Shown: piece by piece, positions 12,578-20,841 of the stretch | How the letters are laid out: the number at the start of each line of letters is the position of its first letter | Position numbering within the stretch: position 1 is the first letter of the stretch | Assembly: GCF_902497775.2 (NCBI RefSeq) | Contig: NZ_OZ024668.1 | Location: 3,309,826 to 3,373,825, forward strand | Length of the DNA stretch: 64,000 nucleotides | Source: Pseudomonas fluorescens | GTDB lineage: Bacteria; Pseudomonadota; Gammaproteobacteria; Pseudomonadales; Pseudomonadaceae | Reading direction: 5' to 3' | Program-made: the position numbers and the translations under genes | Notes under the pieces: generated by a model | Databases searched by the model: none | What the model was told of the DNA's origin: nothing | Seen by the model: the letters and a program-made list of their open reading frames with translations, nothing else

Positions 12578-13638
12578 CTGGGCAACTGCACCTGGGGCTT
12601 GGTGGAAACGAAGATCGCCCAGCTGGACATGAACAGCGCGGCGATCAGCGGGCCGATGACAAAACCGTTGAGGCCGAATACCGCAAGCCCGCCCAGGGTG
12701 GAGACCAGGATCAGGTAATCGGGCATCTTGGTGTCCTTGCCTACCAGGATCGGGCGCAATACGTTGTCCACCAGGCCAATGACGAACACGCCGAAGGCGG
12801 CCAGCACCGCGCCTTGCCAGAAGGCGCCGGTGGCGACGAAGTACACCGCCACCGGCGCCCAGACGATTCCTGCGCCGACGGCCGGCAGCAGCGACAAAAA
12901 GGCCATCAGCACGCCCCAGACCAGGGCACTGGGGATGTCGAGGATCCAGAAGATGATCCCGCCCAGGGCACCCTGGGTCACCGCCACCAGCAGGTTGCCT
13001 TTGACCGTGGCGCGCACCACGCGGTTGAACTTCAGTTGCAGGCGGCGCTTTTGCTGCTCGGCCAACGGCACCGCCGTGCGAATCTTGCGTACCAGCTCGG
13101 CGCCGTCACGCAGGAAGAAGTACAGCAGGTAGAGCATGATGCCGAAGCTCACCAGAAAATCGAAAGTGCCCTGGCCGAAGCTGAAGGCCTGGGTGGCGAA
13201 AAACTGACTACCCTGCATCGCGCCCTTGGCGATCTTGTCGCGCAGGCCGGCCAAATCGCCCATGCCCATGCGCTCAAGAAAGTTCTGCACGAAGGCCGGG
13301 AGGATGTTCTTGAAGCGTTCGATGTAACCGGCCAGGTCTAGCTCACCGCTCTCGATACTCTTGTACAGTGCAGCGCCCTCCTGCACCAGCAGGGTACTGA
13401 TGATGATCACTGGCAAAATCGCGATCACCAGGCAGATAAGCAGGGTCAGCCCGGCAGCCAGGTTGCGCCGCCAGCCCAGGCGCGCCAGCAGGCGGCGTTG
13501 CAGCGGGGCGAAGACGATGCCGAGGATGACCGCCCAGAACACTGCGCCATAGAACGGCAGGAGAATCCAGATAAAGGCGATGGTCACCAGCACCAGCAGT
13601 GCCAGCAACGCCTTGTGTTGCATGACCGTTTCGTTCAT
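12574..13638 (-). CDS. AI-2E family transporter (PerM/YdiK-like permease)
   Basis: Polytopic inner-membrane protein of 354 aa in the AI-2E exporter family. Members include TqsA, PerM and YdiK, but most Pseudomonas members have no proven substrate and the name does not imply AI-2 transport. There are two N-terminal helices, a soluble amphipathic segment near residues 70-150, and a C-terminal helix cluster with the family stretch PAVGAGIVWAPVAVYF and GLVDNVLRPILVG. It is convergent with the TonB receptor gene (4-base overlap) and divergent from the U32 gene. ATG 13638 has GGAGC upstream. Confidence 0.88.
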   Translation of the reverse strand: MNETVMQHKALLALLVLVTIAFIWILLPFYGAVFWAVILGIVFAPLQRRLLARLGWRRNLAAGLTLLICLVIAILPVIIISTLLVQEGAALYKSIESGELDLAGYIERFKNILPAFVQNFLERMGMGDLAGLRDKIAKGAMQGSQFFATQAFSFGQGTFDFLVSFGIMLYLLYFFLRDGAELVRKIRTAVPLAEQQKRRLQLKFNRVVRATVKGNLLVAVTQGALGGIIFWILDIPSALVWGVLMAFLSLLPAVGAGIVWAPVAVYFVATGAFWQGAVLAAFGVFVIGLVDNVLRPILVGKDTKMPDYLILVSTLGGLAVFGLNGFVIGPLIAALFMSSWAIFVSTKPQVQLPS

Positions 13639-13760
13639 GTGCGCTCCTTGTGCGTTCTATTCATTAGTGCGCCGGGCAGTGGTAAAAGTGCCGTTGATAC
13701 AGATCAATAAAACCCCGCCGCAACCGGCGTAGCATCCGCGCCTTTTGCCGCGACCCGATC

Positions 13761-15080
13761 ATGACCCTTCTCGCCAAACCCGAACTCCTCGCCCCCGCCG
13801 GCTCGCTGAAGAACATGCGCTACGCCTTCGCCTACGGCGCCGATGCCGTGTATGCCGGGCAGCCGCGCTACAGCTTGCGCGTGCGCAACAATGAATTCGA
13901 CCACGCCAACCTCGCCCTGGGTATCAAGGAAGCCCAGGCCCAGGGCAAGCGTTTCTACGTGGTGGTCAACATCGCCCCGCACAACGCCAAGCTCAAGACC
14001 TTCCTCAAGGACCTGGCTCCGGTGATCGACATGGCCCCGGATGCGCTGATCATGTCCGACCCCGGCCTGATCATGCTGGTGCGCCAGCACTTCCCGCTGA
14101 TGCCGATTCACCTCTCGGTGCAGGCCAATACGGTGAACTGGGCCAGCGTCGAGTTCTGGCGCAGCCAGGGCCTGACCCGGGTGATCCTGTCGCGCGAGCT
14201 GTCGCTGGAAGAAATCGAGGAGATTCGCCAGCAGGTGCCGCAGATGGAGCTGGAAGTGTTCGTACACGGCGCCCTGTGCATGGCCTACTCCGGCCGCTGC
14301 CTGCTGTCGGGCTACCTCAACCGCCGCGATGCCAACCAGGGCAGTTGCACCAACGCCTGCCGCTGGCAGTACAAGGCCACTGCGGCCCACGAGAATGTCA
14401 CCGGGGAAATCGTCCGCGAGGTGGAACCGACCCTCGGGCTCGGCGCGCCGACCGAGCAGGTGTTCGTCCTGCAAGAAAGCAACCGCCCCGAAGAAGACAT
14501 GCCGGCCTTCGAAGACGAGCACGGCACTTACATCATGAACGCCAAGGACCTGCGGGCGGTGCAGCATGTCGAGCGACTGACGCACATGGGCGTGCATTCG
14601 CTGAAGATCGAGGGCCGGACCAAGTCGCACTTCTATTGCGCGCGTACTGCCCAGGTGTATCGCCAGGCCATCGACGATGCGGTGGCTGGCCGCGAGTTCG
14701 ACCGCAACCTGATGCTCAACCTCGAATCACTGGCCCAGCGCGGTTACACCGAGGGCTTCTTGCGCCGCCATGTGCATGATGAGTACCAGAATTACCAGCG
14801 TGGCAACTCGGTGTCCGAGCGCCAGCAGTTCGTTGGCGAACTGAGCGGCGAGCGGGTCAATGGCCTGGCCGAAGTACGGGTGAAGAACCGTTTTGCCGTG
14901 GGTGATCATCTGGAATTGATGACGCCCAAAGGTAACTACCACTTCGACCTGCACCAATTGCGTGATCGCCAGGGCGGCGCGATCGAAGTGGCGCCGGGGG
15001 ATGGCCATACGGTGTATCTGCCAATCCCCGAGCAGGTCGATCTGGCTTTCGGCTTGCTGCTCAGGGATTTGATTCATTGA
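13761..15080 (+). CDS. Peptidase U32 family protein, TrhP/YegQ-like
   Basis: Protein of 439 aa matching the YegQ/TrhP branch of U32. In E. coli, TrhP is required for 5-hydroxyuridine formation in the anticodon wobble position of tRNAs, with prephenate as a source. Visible landmarks are PELLAPAGSLKNMRYAFAYGADAVYAG at the N-terminus and EVFVHGALCMAYSGRCLLSGYLNRRDANQGSCTNACRW, whose cysteines are likely Fe-S ligands as in RlhA/UbiU relatives. SLKIEGRTKSHFYCARTAQVYR is the conserved U32 signature region. No true protease activity is implied. The gene is convergent with pvdQ, separated by one base. Confidence 0.85.
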   Translation: MTLLAKPELLAPAGSLKNMRYAFAYGADAVYAGQPRYSLRVRNNEFDHANLALGIKEAQAQGKRFYVVVNIAPHNAKLKTFLKDLAPVIDMAPDALIMSDPGLIMLVRQHFPLMPIHLSVQANTVNWASVEFWRSQGLTRVILSRELSLEEIEEIRQQVPQMELEVFVHGALCMAYSGRCLLSGYLNRRDANQGSCTNACRWQYKATAAHENVTGEIVREVEPTLGLGAPTEQVFVLQESNRPEEDMPAFEDEHGTYIMNAKDLRAVQHVERLTHMGVHSLKIEGRTKSHFYCARTAQVYRQAIDDAVAGREFDRNLMLNLESLAQRGYTEGFLRRHVHDEYQNYQRGNSVSERQQFVGELSGERVNGLAEVRVKNRFAVGDHLELMTPKGNYHFDLHQLRDRQGGAIEVAPGDGHTVYLPIPEQVDLAFGLLLRDLIH

Positions 15081-15081
15081 A

Positions 15082-17403
15082 TCAAAGGGCGGACTTGGCC
15101 ACCGTCGCGCCCTCAACCTCACGAATCACCTGCAGGCGATACTGCGGATCAGCCTTGATCTGCGCCTCGGTGAACGGAATCACCTGCCACTGCTTGGCCG
15201 AGAACGCCCGGGTCTGATCGCTGGCGTGGGCCGAGCCCGTTTCACTGGACTCGGAGAACGCCAGCATCCCCTGGGCATGCGGCCCCTGGTCATCGAAGGT
15301 CACCAGTTGCAGGTAGCTGGTCCCGCTGACCACCAGGCGCTTGTCAGCAGCCACCGGTACGCTCTGGATCGCGTTGTACACGCCAAGGCTCGCCGGCCCG
15401 CCGTGAATCGGCGTGCCATCGGCAGCCTGCTGGATCTGCCCCCAGCGCACGTCCTCGGCAAATCCGGCCTTGCTCACTTGCGCGACTGAAGCCAGGGCGG
15501 CCTCACGCAAGGCGTTGGCCACTTCGGCCTGATCAACGGCCAGGCCCCGCGGTGTGTGTTGCGGGTCGGCGGCGTCGAAGCCGACCCGCCAGATGTCGTT
15601 GCGCCCCTGCAACGCCTGCATGATGTTCTGAAAGTGCACCAGGCCAAGGCCGCTGTCTAGGTTGGCGCGTTGATCCCAGGTCTTGAGGCTGGCGCATAGC
15701 GCATTGAGCTGGGCATCGGCCGATTGCCCGGCGCACCACTTGAGCAGGTCGGGCATGACCAGTTCGGCGACATACACCTGGTTGTCCATGACCATCTGCT
15801 GCAGGTCCGCCTGGCTGATCCTGCCCTTCTCGCTCAGGCTCGCCAGGCGCTGCAGGGCAAAGCGGCTGCGCGGGCCCAACGGTTGCCCCTCGCGGCTGAT
15901 CAACGGCGAATAGCCCTGCAACGGCTTGGCCGGGTTGACCATCCAGGCCGAGTCATTGGAGTGCTGGACAAAGTCGCTACGGCTCAGGCTCGGCTGCAGT
16001 TGCGCGGGGAAGATACCGGCCTGCGCGGCGCGCGGGTCGACCTTCCAGTTGCAGGCGCTACGCGAGCCGTCGAGCACGATCATTTCCTGGCCGGCGGCCG
16101 GGTCACTGCAGGCGGCCAGCATGGCGGCATCGACATACGGCACCACCGACTGGTTCAGGTACAGCGCCTGGCCCTTGGCATCCACCGCCAGGGTGTTGAC
16201 CCAGGGGATACCCTGCAGGCGTTGCACCGAGGCCTGCAGGTTTTTCAGGCTGTCGGCGCGGTTCACCGCATCCCACTGCGCAAGCACCCGGGTATTGTCG
16301 AGGTTGGCGTCACGCAGACTGAAGGCGTATTGCTTGCTCCAGTCAAGGCGCCCCGGCCACTGCACAATCGGGCCGAACACCGAACTGTAGATGTCGCGGG
16401 TTACGGGCTTGAGTCGGCCATCCTCGCCCTTGACCGTCACGCTCAGGCGCTGGTGGGCCATCGCCAGCGACTTGCCGTCGAGCAGGTAGCGAGTCGGGTC
16501 CTTGGGGTCCAGCTCCAGCCGGTACAGGGTGAAATGCTTGGAGGTGTCGACGGTGTGGGTCCAGGCCAGGTGCTGGTTGAAACCGATGTTCACCAGCGGT
16601 AGCCCCGGCAGGGCCGCGCCCATGACATCGAGCTTGCCAGGCAAGGTCAGCTGCATCTGATAAAAGCGCATGCCGCCCGCCCAGGGAAAATGCGGATTGG
16701 CCAGGAGCATGCCGCGGCCATTGAACGAGCGCTCGGCACCGATGGCCAGCGCATTGCTGCCGCGCTCGACGGCAAATTGCGCCTGGCGCGCCAGGGCAAC
16801 GCTGAGGTCGGGGCGCAGGTGGGCGACGACATTCGGCGGTGTGGCCCCGGCCAGAGCTTCGGCGAACTGGCCGCCCCCCCCTTCGACCAGCAAACGCCGG
16901 GTCAGCTTGACCAGATCGAGGGTGGTGATCGGCCGCAGCCATTCGGCCTGCAGGCATTGTGCGCCTTGCCCCTGGGCTTTGAGTTCGGCCAGCGCACGAT
17001 TGTAGCCCTTGGCGTAGCCTTCGAGCCGTGCGCGCATGGCCGCCGGTTGCGCCTGCCAGAAACCGAACACGGCGGTTGGGGTGTTCAGCCAACTGAAAAA
17101 CAGGTCGCTAGGCAGGTTCTCGCGCTGTTCGAAAGTACGCTGGGTGGGGCCGAAATAACGCGAACGCTCGCCATTGACGGTAACCACTTCGTTGGCGAGC
17201 AAGCACAGGTTGTCTTGCGCATAGGCATAGCCAATGCCATATCCCAGGCCCTGCTCGTCCTTGGCCAGGATATGCGGCACACCAAAACTGCTGCGGCGGA
17301 TTTCGGCAGTGGCATCGCCTGCGGCCACACGCGCCTGGGCGGGAAGGCTCAGGCCGACAAGCCCAGCCATAAAAAGGGTCGCAAACGGATAGGGCTTGAT
17401 CAC
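15082..17403 (-). CDS. pvdQ: Acyl-homoserine-lactone acylase / pyoverdine maturation acylase PvdQ
   Basis: Periplasmic Ntn-hydrolase of the penicillin acylase family (773 aa). In P. aeruginosa PvdQ removes the fatty acyl chain from the pyoverdine precursor and also cleaves long-chain acyl-homoserine lactones. The layout is a signal peptide ending SLPAQA, then an alpha chain starting near GDATAEIRRSSFGVPH. The autocleavage site is ERG|SNA, with the nucleophile at about S216, followed by a beta chain with LANPHFPWAGGMRFYQM and WTHTVDTSKHFTLYRL. The overall match to PvdQ is close along its length. Two GTG codons compete: 17409 overlaps the GGAG sequence, while 17403 lies 5 bases after it and is preferred. 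No other pvd genes are in the window. Confidence 0.88.
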   Translation of the reverse strand: MIKPYPFATLFMAGLVGLSLPAQARVAAGDATAEIRRSSFGVPHILAKDEQGLGYGIGYAYAQDNLCLLANEVVTVNGERSRYFGPTQRTFEQRENLPSDLFFSWLNTPTAVFGFWQAQPAAMRARLEGYAKGYNRALAELKAQGQGAQCLQAEWLRPITTLDLVKLTRRLLVEGGGGQFAEALAGATPPNVVAHLRPDLSVALARQAQFAVERGSNALAIGAERSFNGRGMLLANPHFPWAGGMRFYQMQLTLPGKLDVMGAALPGLPLVNIGFNQHLAWTHTVDTSKHFTLYRLELDPKDPTRYLLDGKSLAMAHQRLSVTVKGEDGRLKPVTRDIYSSVFGPIVQWPGRLDWSKQYAFSLRDANLDNTRVLAQWDAVNRADSLKNLQASVQRLQGIPWVNTLAVDAKGQALYLNQSVVPYVDAAMLAACSDPAAGQEMIVLDGSRSACNWKVDPRAAQAGIFPAQLQPSLSRSDFVQHSNDSAWMVNPAKPLQGYSPLISREGQPLGPRSRFALQRLASLSEKGRISQADLQQMVMDNQVYVAELVMPDLLKWCAGQSADAQLNALCASLKTWDQRANLDSGLGLVHFQNIMQALQGRNDIWRVGFDAADPQHTPRGLAVDQAEVANALREAALASVAQVSKAGFAEDVRWGQIQQAADGTPIHGGPASLGVYNAIQSVPVAADKRLVVSGTSYLQLVTFDDQGPHAQGMLAFSESSETGSAHASDQTRAFSAKQWQVIPFTEAQIKADPQYRLQVIREVEGATVAKSAL

Positions 17404-17443
17404 GCGCACTCCAGCTCAATCAGGGGAAGGTCATCCTGATTGA

Positions 17444-17466
17444 ACGAAATTCGACGTAAAAATTTA
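17444..17466 (-). promoter_or_regulatory. Candidate PvdS-type iron-starvation promoter of pvdQ
   Basis: On the minus strand, TAAAT (17466-17462) is followed after 15 bases by CGT (17446-17444), about 40 bases before the pvdQ start. The iron-starvation box read by the ECF sigma factor PvdS is TAAAT-N16-CGT, so the motif order fits but the spacing is one base short. No other promoter competes clearly here. Confidence 0.4.
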
Positions 17467-17612
17467 CGGGTTTGGTTCGTTCAATACGTCATTAGAAGGT
17501 GAGTCTGCAGATTTTTTTTGTCAGGTGCTGCAGTTTTGCCGCGCTCATTCGTCTTATAGGTATAGGCAAACACTTTTGCTTATCTGGATAGACCTTGAAA
17601 TGGAGCATTCAC

Positions 17613-17999
17613 ATGTACAACCAGCAACATTCAGCGGCGATAGCTAGCCCTGGGCGCACGAAAAGACAGCCTGTGACTGAAAATACCGAAGCCGGCGAAC
17701 ATGAACGCCCGGGCAATGAACACATCCGCGAATTGCTCAAGGCCTTCGGTCTGCGCACCAGCCTGATTCGCCTGAAGGTCATTGATGCCTTGCACATGGC
17801 CGACCGTCATGGTCGCAGCATTGGTGTACGCGGGGTGCACAGCCAGCTCGAACAACTGGACATCCCGCTGTCGTTTCTCAGTGTTCGCGAAGTGCTCAAG
17901 CGCTTGTGCGCCGAAGGCGTGATCAACCTGGGCAGCGATAAATGCTACAGCCTCAATCCCCAGGCCCGGGAAGTGCTTGAGCAGTCCATCTCGCGCTGA
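17613..17999 (+). CDS. Fur-like winged-helix mini regulator
   Basis: Protein of 128 aa resembling only the N-terminal DNA-binding half of the Fur family. Residues 36-116 read as a winged helix (EHIRELLKAFGLRTSLIRLKVIDAL, then FLSVREVLKRLCAEGVI). The metal-binding, dimerising C-terminal domain with HHxH and CxxC motifs is absent. The first 35 residues are polar and probably disordered. ATG 17613 has GGAG 7 bases upstream; an in-frame TTG at 17595 has no such site. It is divergent from pvdQ and shares a 209-base promoter region, which suggests a link to iron or siderophore control. Pseudomonas relatives are often labelled Fe/Zn uptake regulator; function is unproven. Confidence 0.7.
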   Translation: MYNQQHSAAIASPGRTKRQPVTENTEAGEHERPGNEHIRELLKAFGLRTSLIRLKVIDALHMADRHGRSIGVRGVHSQLEQLDIPLSFLSVREVLKRLCAEGVINLGSDKCYSLNPQAREVLEQSISR

Positions 18000-18036
18000 G
18001 CGACCGGCCGGCAATCAGCCGGCCGCGCTTACCGCC

Positions 18037-18225
18037 TCAAGGCTTGACCTTGCGCCGCATGATGCCGTTGACCACCACCACAACCACTGCCACACCGATG
18101 GCGATGTACTGGAACACTTGCTCGCTGATGGTGCCCTGCTTTTGCAGGTAGGACAGTCCGAGCATGATCCCCAGCACCAGCAGGGAGATCAGGATGGAGT
18201 ATTTCAGGCGTTGACCTTGAGTCAT
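18037..18225 (-). CDS. Small two-helix membrane protein, unknown function
   Basis: Protein of 62 aa: a short polar N-terminus (MTQGQRLKYS), a hydrophobic helix at residues 11-26 (ILISLLVLGIMLGLSY), a short polar turn, a second helix (about 36-54, rich in valine) and a basic end, MRRKVKP. The start at 18225 has AAGGA upstream; a longer frame to 18297 would cross the terminator-like hairpin in front of the gene. It stands alone on the minus strand between two plus-strand genes. No function can be assigned. Confidence 0.7.
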   Translation of the reverse strand: MTQGQRLKYSILISLLVLGIMLGLSYLQKQGTISEQVFQYIAIGVAVVVVVVNGIMRRKVKP

Positions 18226-18249
18226 TGGGTAGTTCCTTGCGACATCGGC

Positions 18250-18269
18250 AAAAAGCCCCGAAGCGGGCC
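18250..18269 (-). terminator. Terminator-like hairpin in the leader of the 62-aa protein gene
   Basis: Read on the minus strand, GGCCCGCTTCGGGGC is followed by TTTTTG, a short GC stem with a T-tract. It sits only about 25 bases before the ATG at 18225, and a TATTAT box lies just upstream (18281-18276). No minus-strand gene precedes it, so it may act as an attenuator of the small gene. Confidence 0.45.
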
Positions 18270-18383
18270 GTGCGCATAATACAACGTCACCCGCCAACAG
18301 CGGACTATTTCCCGCTTCTGCCGGCGCTGCTGCATTGCCAACATGGCTTCCCGGGCTAGTGCCCAGTCAAGCGGAACACAGCC

Positions 18384-18845
18384 ATGCTCACTCGAACCCT
18401 GCTGGCCAGCCTGTTGTTGCTTGGCCCCCTCAATGCCCATGCCTTTGCCACCGAATCCCAGCCGCGGACAGTGCTACTGGAACTGGGTGCGCAACTGGCA
18501 CACAGCGCAGGGAGCAGCCAATGGCAACAGCTCTGGCAACGCACCCGGCAAGCCGGGTACCTGCAAAGTAGTGCGCAAGCCCTGCATTTCGATGTGCCTC
18601 AGACGCAGATCCCAGCGCTGGTCGCCAGTACCCTGGCCAGCGCCGATGAAGTGCTGGCGCTCAAGCAAACGCAAGTACGCTATCGCCGGGATTTTCACCC
18701 AAGGATCATAGGCAAGGCTGGCGCCCACGAGATGACCGCCCTGTGCCTGTGGGTCGACTGGCGCAGCCTCCCCGAACATGGCATCAGCCGGCCAACCAGC
18801 TATCTGGCCCAGGTCAGCCTGTTACTGGCGCGCCCGTGCGAGTGA
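18384..18845 (+). CDS. Exported protein of unknown function
   Basis: Protein of 153 aa with a clear signal peptide (MLTRTLLASLLLLGPLNAHA, cleavage near residue 20) and no further membrane helix. The mature part has two cysteines (in ALCLWVDW and at the end, RPCE) that could form a disulfide in the periplasm. The central part is mixed alpha/beta with many glutamine and alanine residues. No family is recognised. It is followed by 299 bases without a gene and then by the Mor-like gene. Confidence 0.65.
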   Translation: MLTRTLLASLLLLGPLNAHAFATESQPRTVLLELGAQLAHSAGSSQWQQLWQRTRQAGYLQSSAQALHFDVPQTQIPALVASTLASADEVLALKQTQVRYRRDFHPRIIGKAGAHEMTALCLWVDWRSLPEHGISRPTSYLAQVSLLLARPCE

Positions 18846-19144
18846 GCATGGGTTGCTCAACCAGGACAGGGCAATATTGCCATGCCAACCGGCTATCAAG
18901 GCGTAGCGCCCGCAATCCAATTCCTTTCTCACCCAAAAGCATTACCAGTCCTACAGATAGCGTACAAAAAGGCCACCCCTCCTGCCCCACTTGCTGCCTA
19001 GCCCGCCTTCCACCCGTTAGCCGAGAATCGAGCTCAAGCCACGACAGCCAGATGCGATTTGTCGCGTTGACGCTGCCTGCAATGGCCCCAGCTGCCTGGC
19101 ACGGATCATCAAAGTGCCGAACTCTCGCCTACAAGGAAGTCACC
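18846..19144. other. Intergenic gap without an identified gene
   Basis: A frame is open through most of this stretch in continuity with the next gene, but it lacks a well-placed start and has Pro/Ser/Cys-rich, non-protein-like composition. The stretch at 18905-18970 is less GC-rich than its surroundings. I see no hairpin, REP copy or clear operator; it presumably holds the promoter of the Mor-like gene. Confidence 0.5.
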
Positions 19145-19525
19145 ATGGAACTGAGCGACCTGAACCGTATCGACATCGAACAACTGCCCCATTCGCTGCA
19201 GATGCTCATCGAATGCCTGGGCATCGAGAATGCCTACAACCTGACCAGTGCTTATGGCGGACGCCCCAAATACATCCCCAAACACCGTGAACGCACCGCA
19301 CTGGCAGAAATCCTTCCTGCTCCGGCGCTGGATGCACTGATCAAGCGCTTTGCCGGCATGGCCCTGGAGATCCCCAAGGTTGACCATTTCGTGCGCCAAT
19401 TGCGCAACCAGCAGATTCAACAGGAAAGCGCCGACGGCCTGTCACGCAGCATGCTCGCCAACAAGTACGGATTGAGCCTGCGCCAGATCGGCAACATTCG
19501 CCGCCAGGAAGCGTGTGCGCGCTGA
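19145..19525 (+). CDS. Mor/Mu-type transcription activator-like protein
   Basis: Protein of 126 aa resembling the Mor/C activator family of Mu-like phages and its chromosomal relatives. The N-terminal half (LPHSLQMLIECLGIENAYNLTSAYGG) fits the Mor dimerisation region. The end (SMLANKYGLSLRQIGNIRRQE, about residues 100-122) is a helix-turn-helix. ATG 19145 has AAGGAAG 6 bases upstream. It lies 70 bases before two DUF2589 genes on the same strand, so it may control them or be co-transcribed with them. No phage structural genes are nearby, so it is more likely a domesticated regulator than part of a prophage. Confidence 0.72.
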   Translation: MELSDLNRIDIEQLPHSLQMLIECLGIENAYNLTSAYGGRPKYIPKHRERTALAEILPAPALDALIKRFAGMALEIPKVDHFVRQLRNQQIQQESADGLSRSMLANKYGLSLRQIGNIRRQEACAR

Positions 19526-19595
19526 GCACGGCAAACAATTGCCCTGATCCCCAAAACCGCACAAACGCTGTGCAACCACGATAAGGAAATCACCC

Positions 19596-20165
19596 ATGGC
19601 AACAATCGACAACGATCTGATCGGTTCGGTCATGAACGCCCTGCCTCTGGACCGGATGATTGCCGGACCGCTGCAGGCAATGGTCCAGGCACAGGTAGCG
19701 GCAAGCCAGTCCTACGCCGACTTTCTCATGGGCGTCTGTGTACAGAATGGCAAAGCCGTCGCCATCGAGTTCGCCTACGACGAAACCGTCACCGACGAGC
19801 AGGGGGCGGCCAAGGGAACCGTCTCCAAGTCCATGCGGATCCCGCTGATGGCGGCAATCGCCCACCCCAACATCGTTATCGAGGAAGGTAACGTCGAGTT
19901 CGAAGTGACCATCAGCCAACAAGCTGAATCCAGTCGCGAAACCGCCGGCGAATTGAGTACCGCTGCCTCCTTCGGCTTCGGCAAGTTCAAGATGGAGCTC
20001 AAAGGCCAGGTCAGCCACAAGTCGACACAAACCCGCAAGACCGATACCCGTGCGCGCTATGCCTTTAACACCAAAGTACGCCGCCAGGAGCCGCCGGAGG
20101 CACTGATGCGGGTCATTGACGCCCTTACCGAAGCTGCCAGTAAACCGGTCATCAGTTCCAGCTGA
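19596..20165 (+). CDS. DUF2589 family protein, first copy
   Basis: Protein of 189 aa of the uncharacterised DUF2589 family. The N-terminal segment (about residues 15-45, MIAGPLQAMVQAQVAASQSYADFLMG) looks helical. A middle beta-rich part (SMRIPLMAAIAHPNIVIEEGNVEFEVTI) and the C-terminal EPPEALMRVIDAL segment recur in the next gene. There is no signal peptide, membrane helix or obvious catalytic motif. AAGGAAA precedes ATG 19596. It is followed after 100 bases by a paralogue. Function unknown. Confidence 0.8.
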   Translation: MATIDNDLIGSVMNALPLDRMIAGPLQAMVQAQVAASQSYADFLMGVCVQNGKAVAIEFAYDETVTDEQGAAKGTVSKSMRIPLMAAIAHPNIVIEEGNVEFEVTISQQAESSRETAGELSTAASFGFGKFKMELKGQVSHKSTQTRKTDTRARYAFNTKVRRQEPPEALMRVIDALTEAASKPVISSS

Positions 20166-20180
20166 CAGCCACCGACCCAG

Positions 20181-20207
20181 CGCAGGGTCCCTGCGGGTAA
20201 CCCTGCG
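20181..20207 (+). other. Stem-loop between the two DUF2589 genes
   Basis: CGCAGGGT (20181-20188) and ACCCTGCG (20200-20207) form an 8-bp stem; an alternative smaller stem, GCAGGG/CCCTGC, overlaps it. No T-tract follows. The mutually exclusive folds could tune expression of the second gene relative to the first. Confidence 0.4.
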
Positions 20208-20265
20208 TCACTGCCCCTCGCGCTGGCAGGGGCTTGAGTTGAAGATTACCAGGAGTGCATACCGC

Positions 20266-20829
20266 TTGGACCCTCGCCCGCCAAACAACGCGCCCATCAT
20301 CGCCAGCGACCTGTGCGATATCACTCGCGGTCTGCAGGAAGCCGCCGCTGCCACCAACAACCTGATTGCCCAGCAGTACATCAAGCTGTTCGACCAGTTT
20401 TTCGACTATGACGCCGAGGCGCTGGGCACGCCAATGAAAGCCAAGATGGTCGAAGTGGCGATGGATGACCAGCACACCATGCAGATCCCGCTGATCGCGC
20501 TGGTTTCACCACGGGGGCTGGCCCTTGAGCGTATGCAGGTCGACCTGTCGGTGCGGATTCAGAACACTGAAACCACCGAAGCCAACGAGAACCTGCAACG
20601 CGAGCGCTTCTATGTGACGGTCGGCGGCCAGAGCAAACGCAATGGCGATGCCGCACGCGACCCCGATGAAGTGCAGATCCGCATGCAGTTCCAGGCCTGT
20701 GAACCACCGGAAGCGCTGAACCGGCTGATCGAGGAGTACACCAACCTGATCAGTCCACGGCCCCTGCCCGCCATGCCCCAGCCCACGGACGACAGCAACG
20801 AGTTCATCGAAGCGGCGACCGTACGCTGA
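20266..20829 (+). CDS. DUF2589 family protein, second copy
   Basis: Protein of 187 aa paralogous to its upstream neighbour. It shares the helical N-terminal part (LQEAAAATNNLIAQQYIKLFDQFF), the beta segment (TMQIPLIALVSPRGLALERMQVDLSVRI) and the end motif CEPPEALNRLIEEY. No ATG is suitably placed. TTG 20266, with AGGAG 10 bases upstream, gives a protein nearly equal in length to the first copy; TTG 20239 is an alternative. The two probably form a complex or alternative subunits. The gene is convergent with tamB, 12 bases apart. Confidence 0.75.
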   Translation: MDPRPPNNAPIIASDLCDITRGLQEAAAATNNLIAQQYIKLFDQFFDYDAEALGTPMKAKMVEVAMDDQHTMQIPLIALVSPRGLALERMQVDLSVRIQNTETTEANENLQRERFYVTVGGQSKRNGDAARDPDEVQIRMQFQACEPPEALNRLIEEYTNLISPRPLPAMPQPTDDSNEFIEAATVR

Positions 20830-20841
20830 CAGCGCCCCTCC

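Noticed and set aside
12574..13638. Quorum-sensing autoinducer-2 exporter
   Set aside because: The family name alone does not show AI-2 transport, and no luxS or lsr gene is present.
15082..17403. Generic penicillin acylase or QuiP/HacB rather than PvdQ
   Set aside because: The match to PvdQ is close along the entire chain, including the HFPWAGGMRFYQM and HTVDTSKHFTLYRL segments, so the more specific name is preferred.
19145..19525. Prophage remnant around the Mor-like gene
   Set aside because: No integrase, capsid, tail, lysis genes or attachment repeats flank it, and its composition is close to its neighbours.
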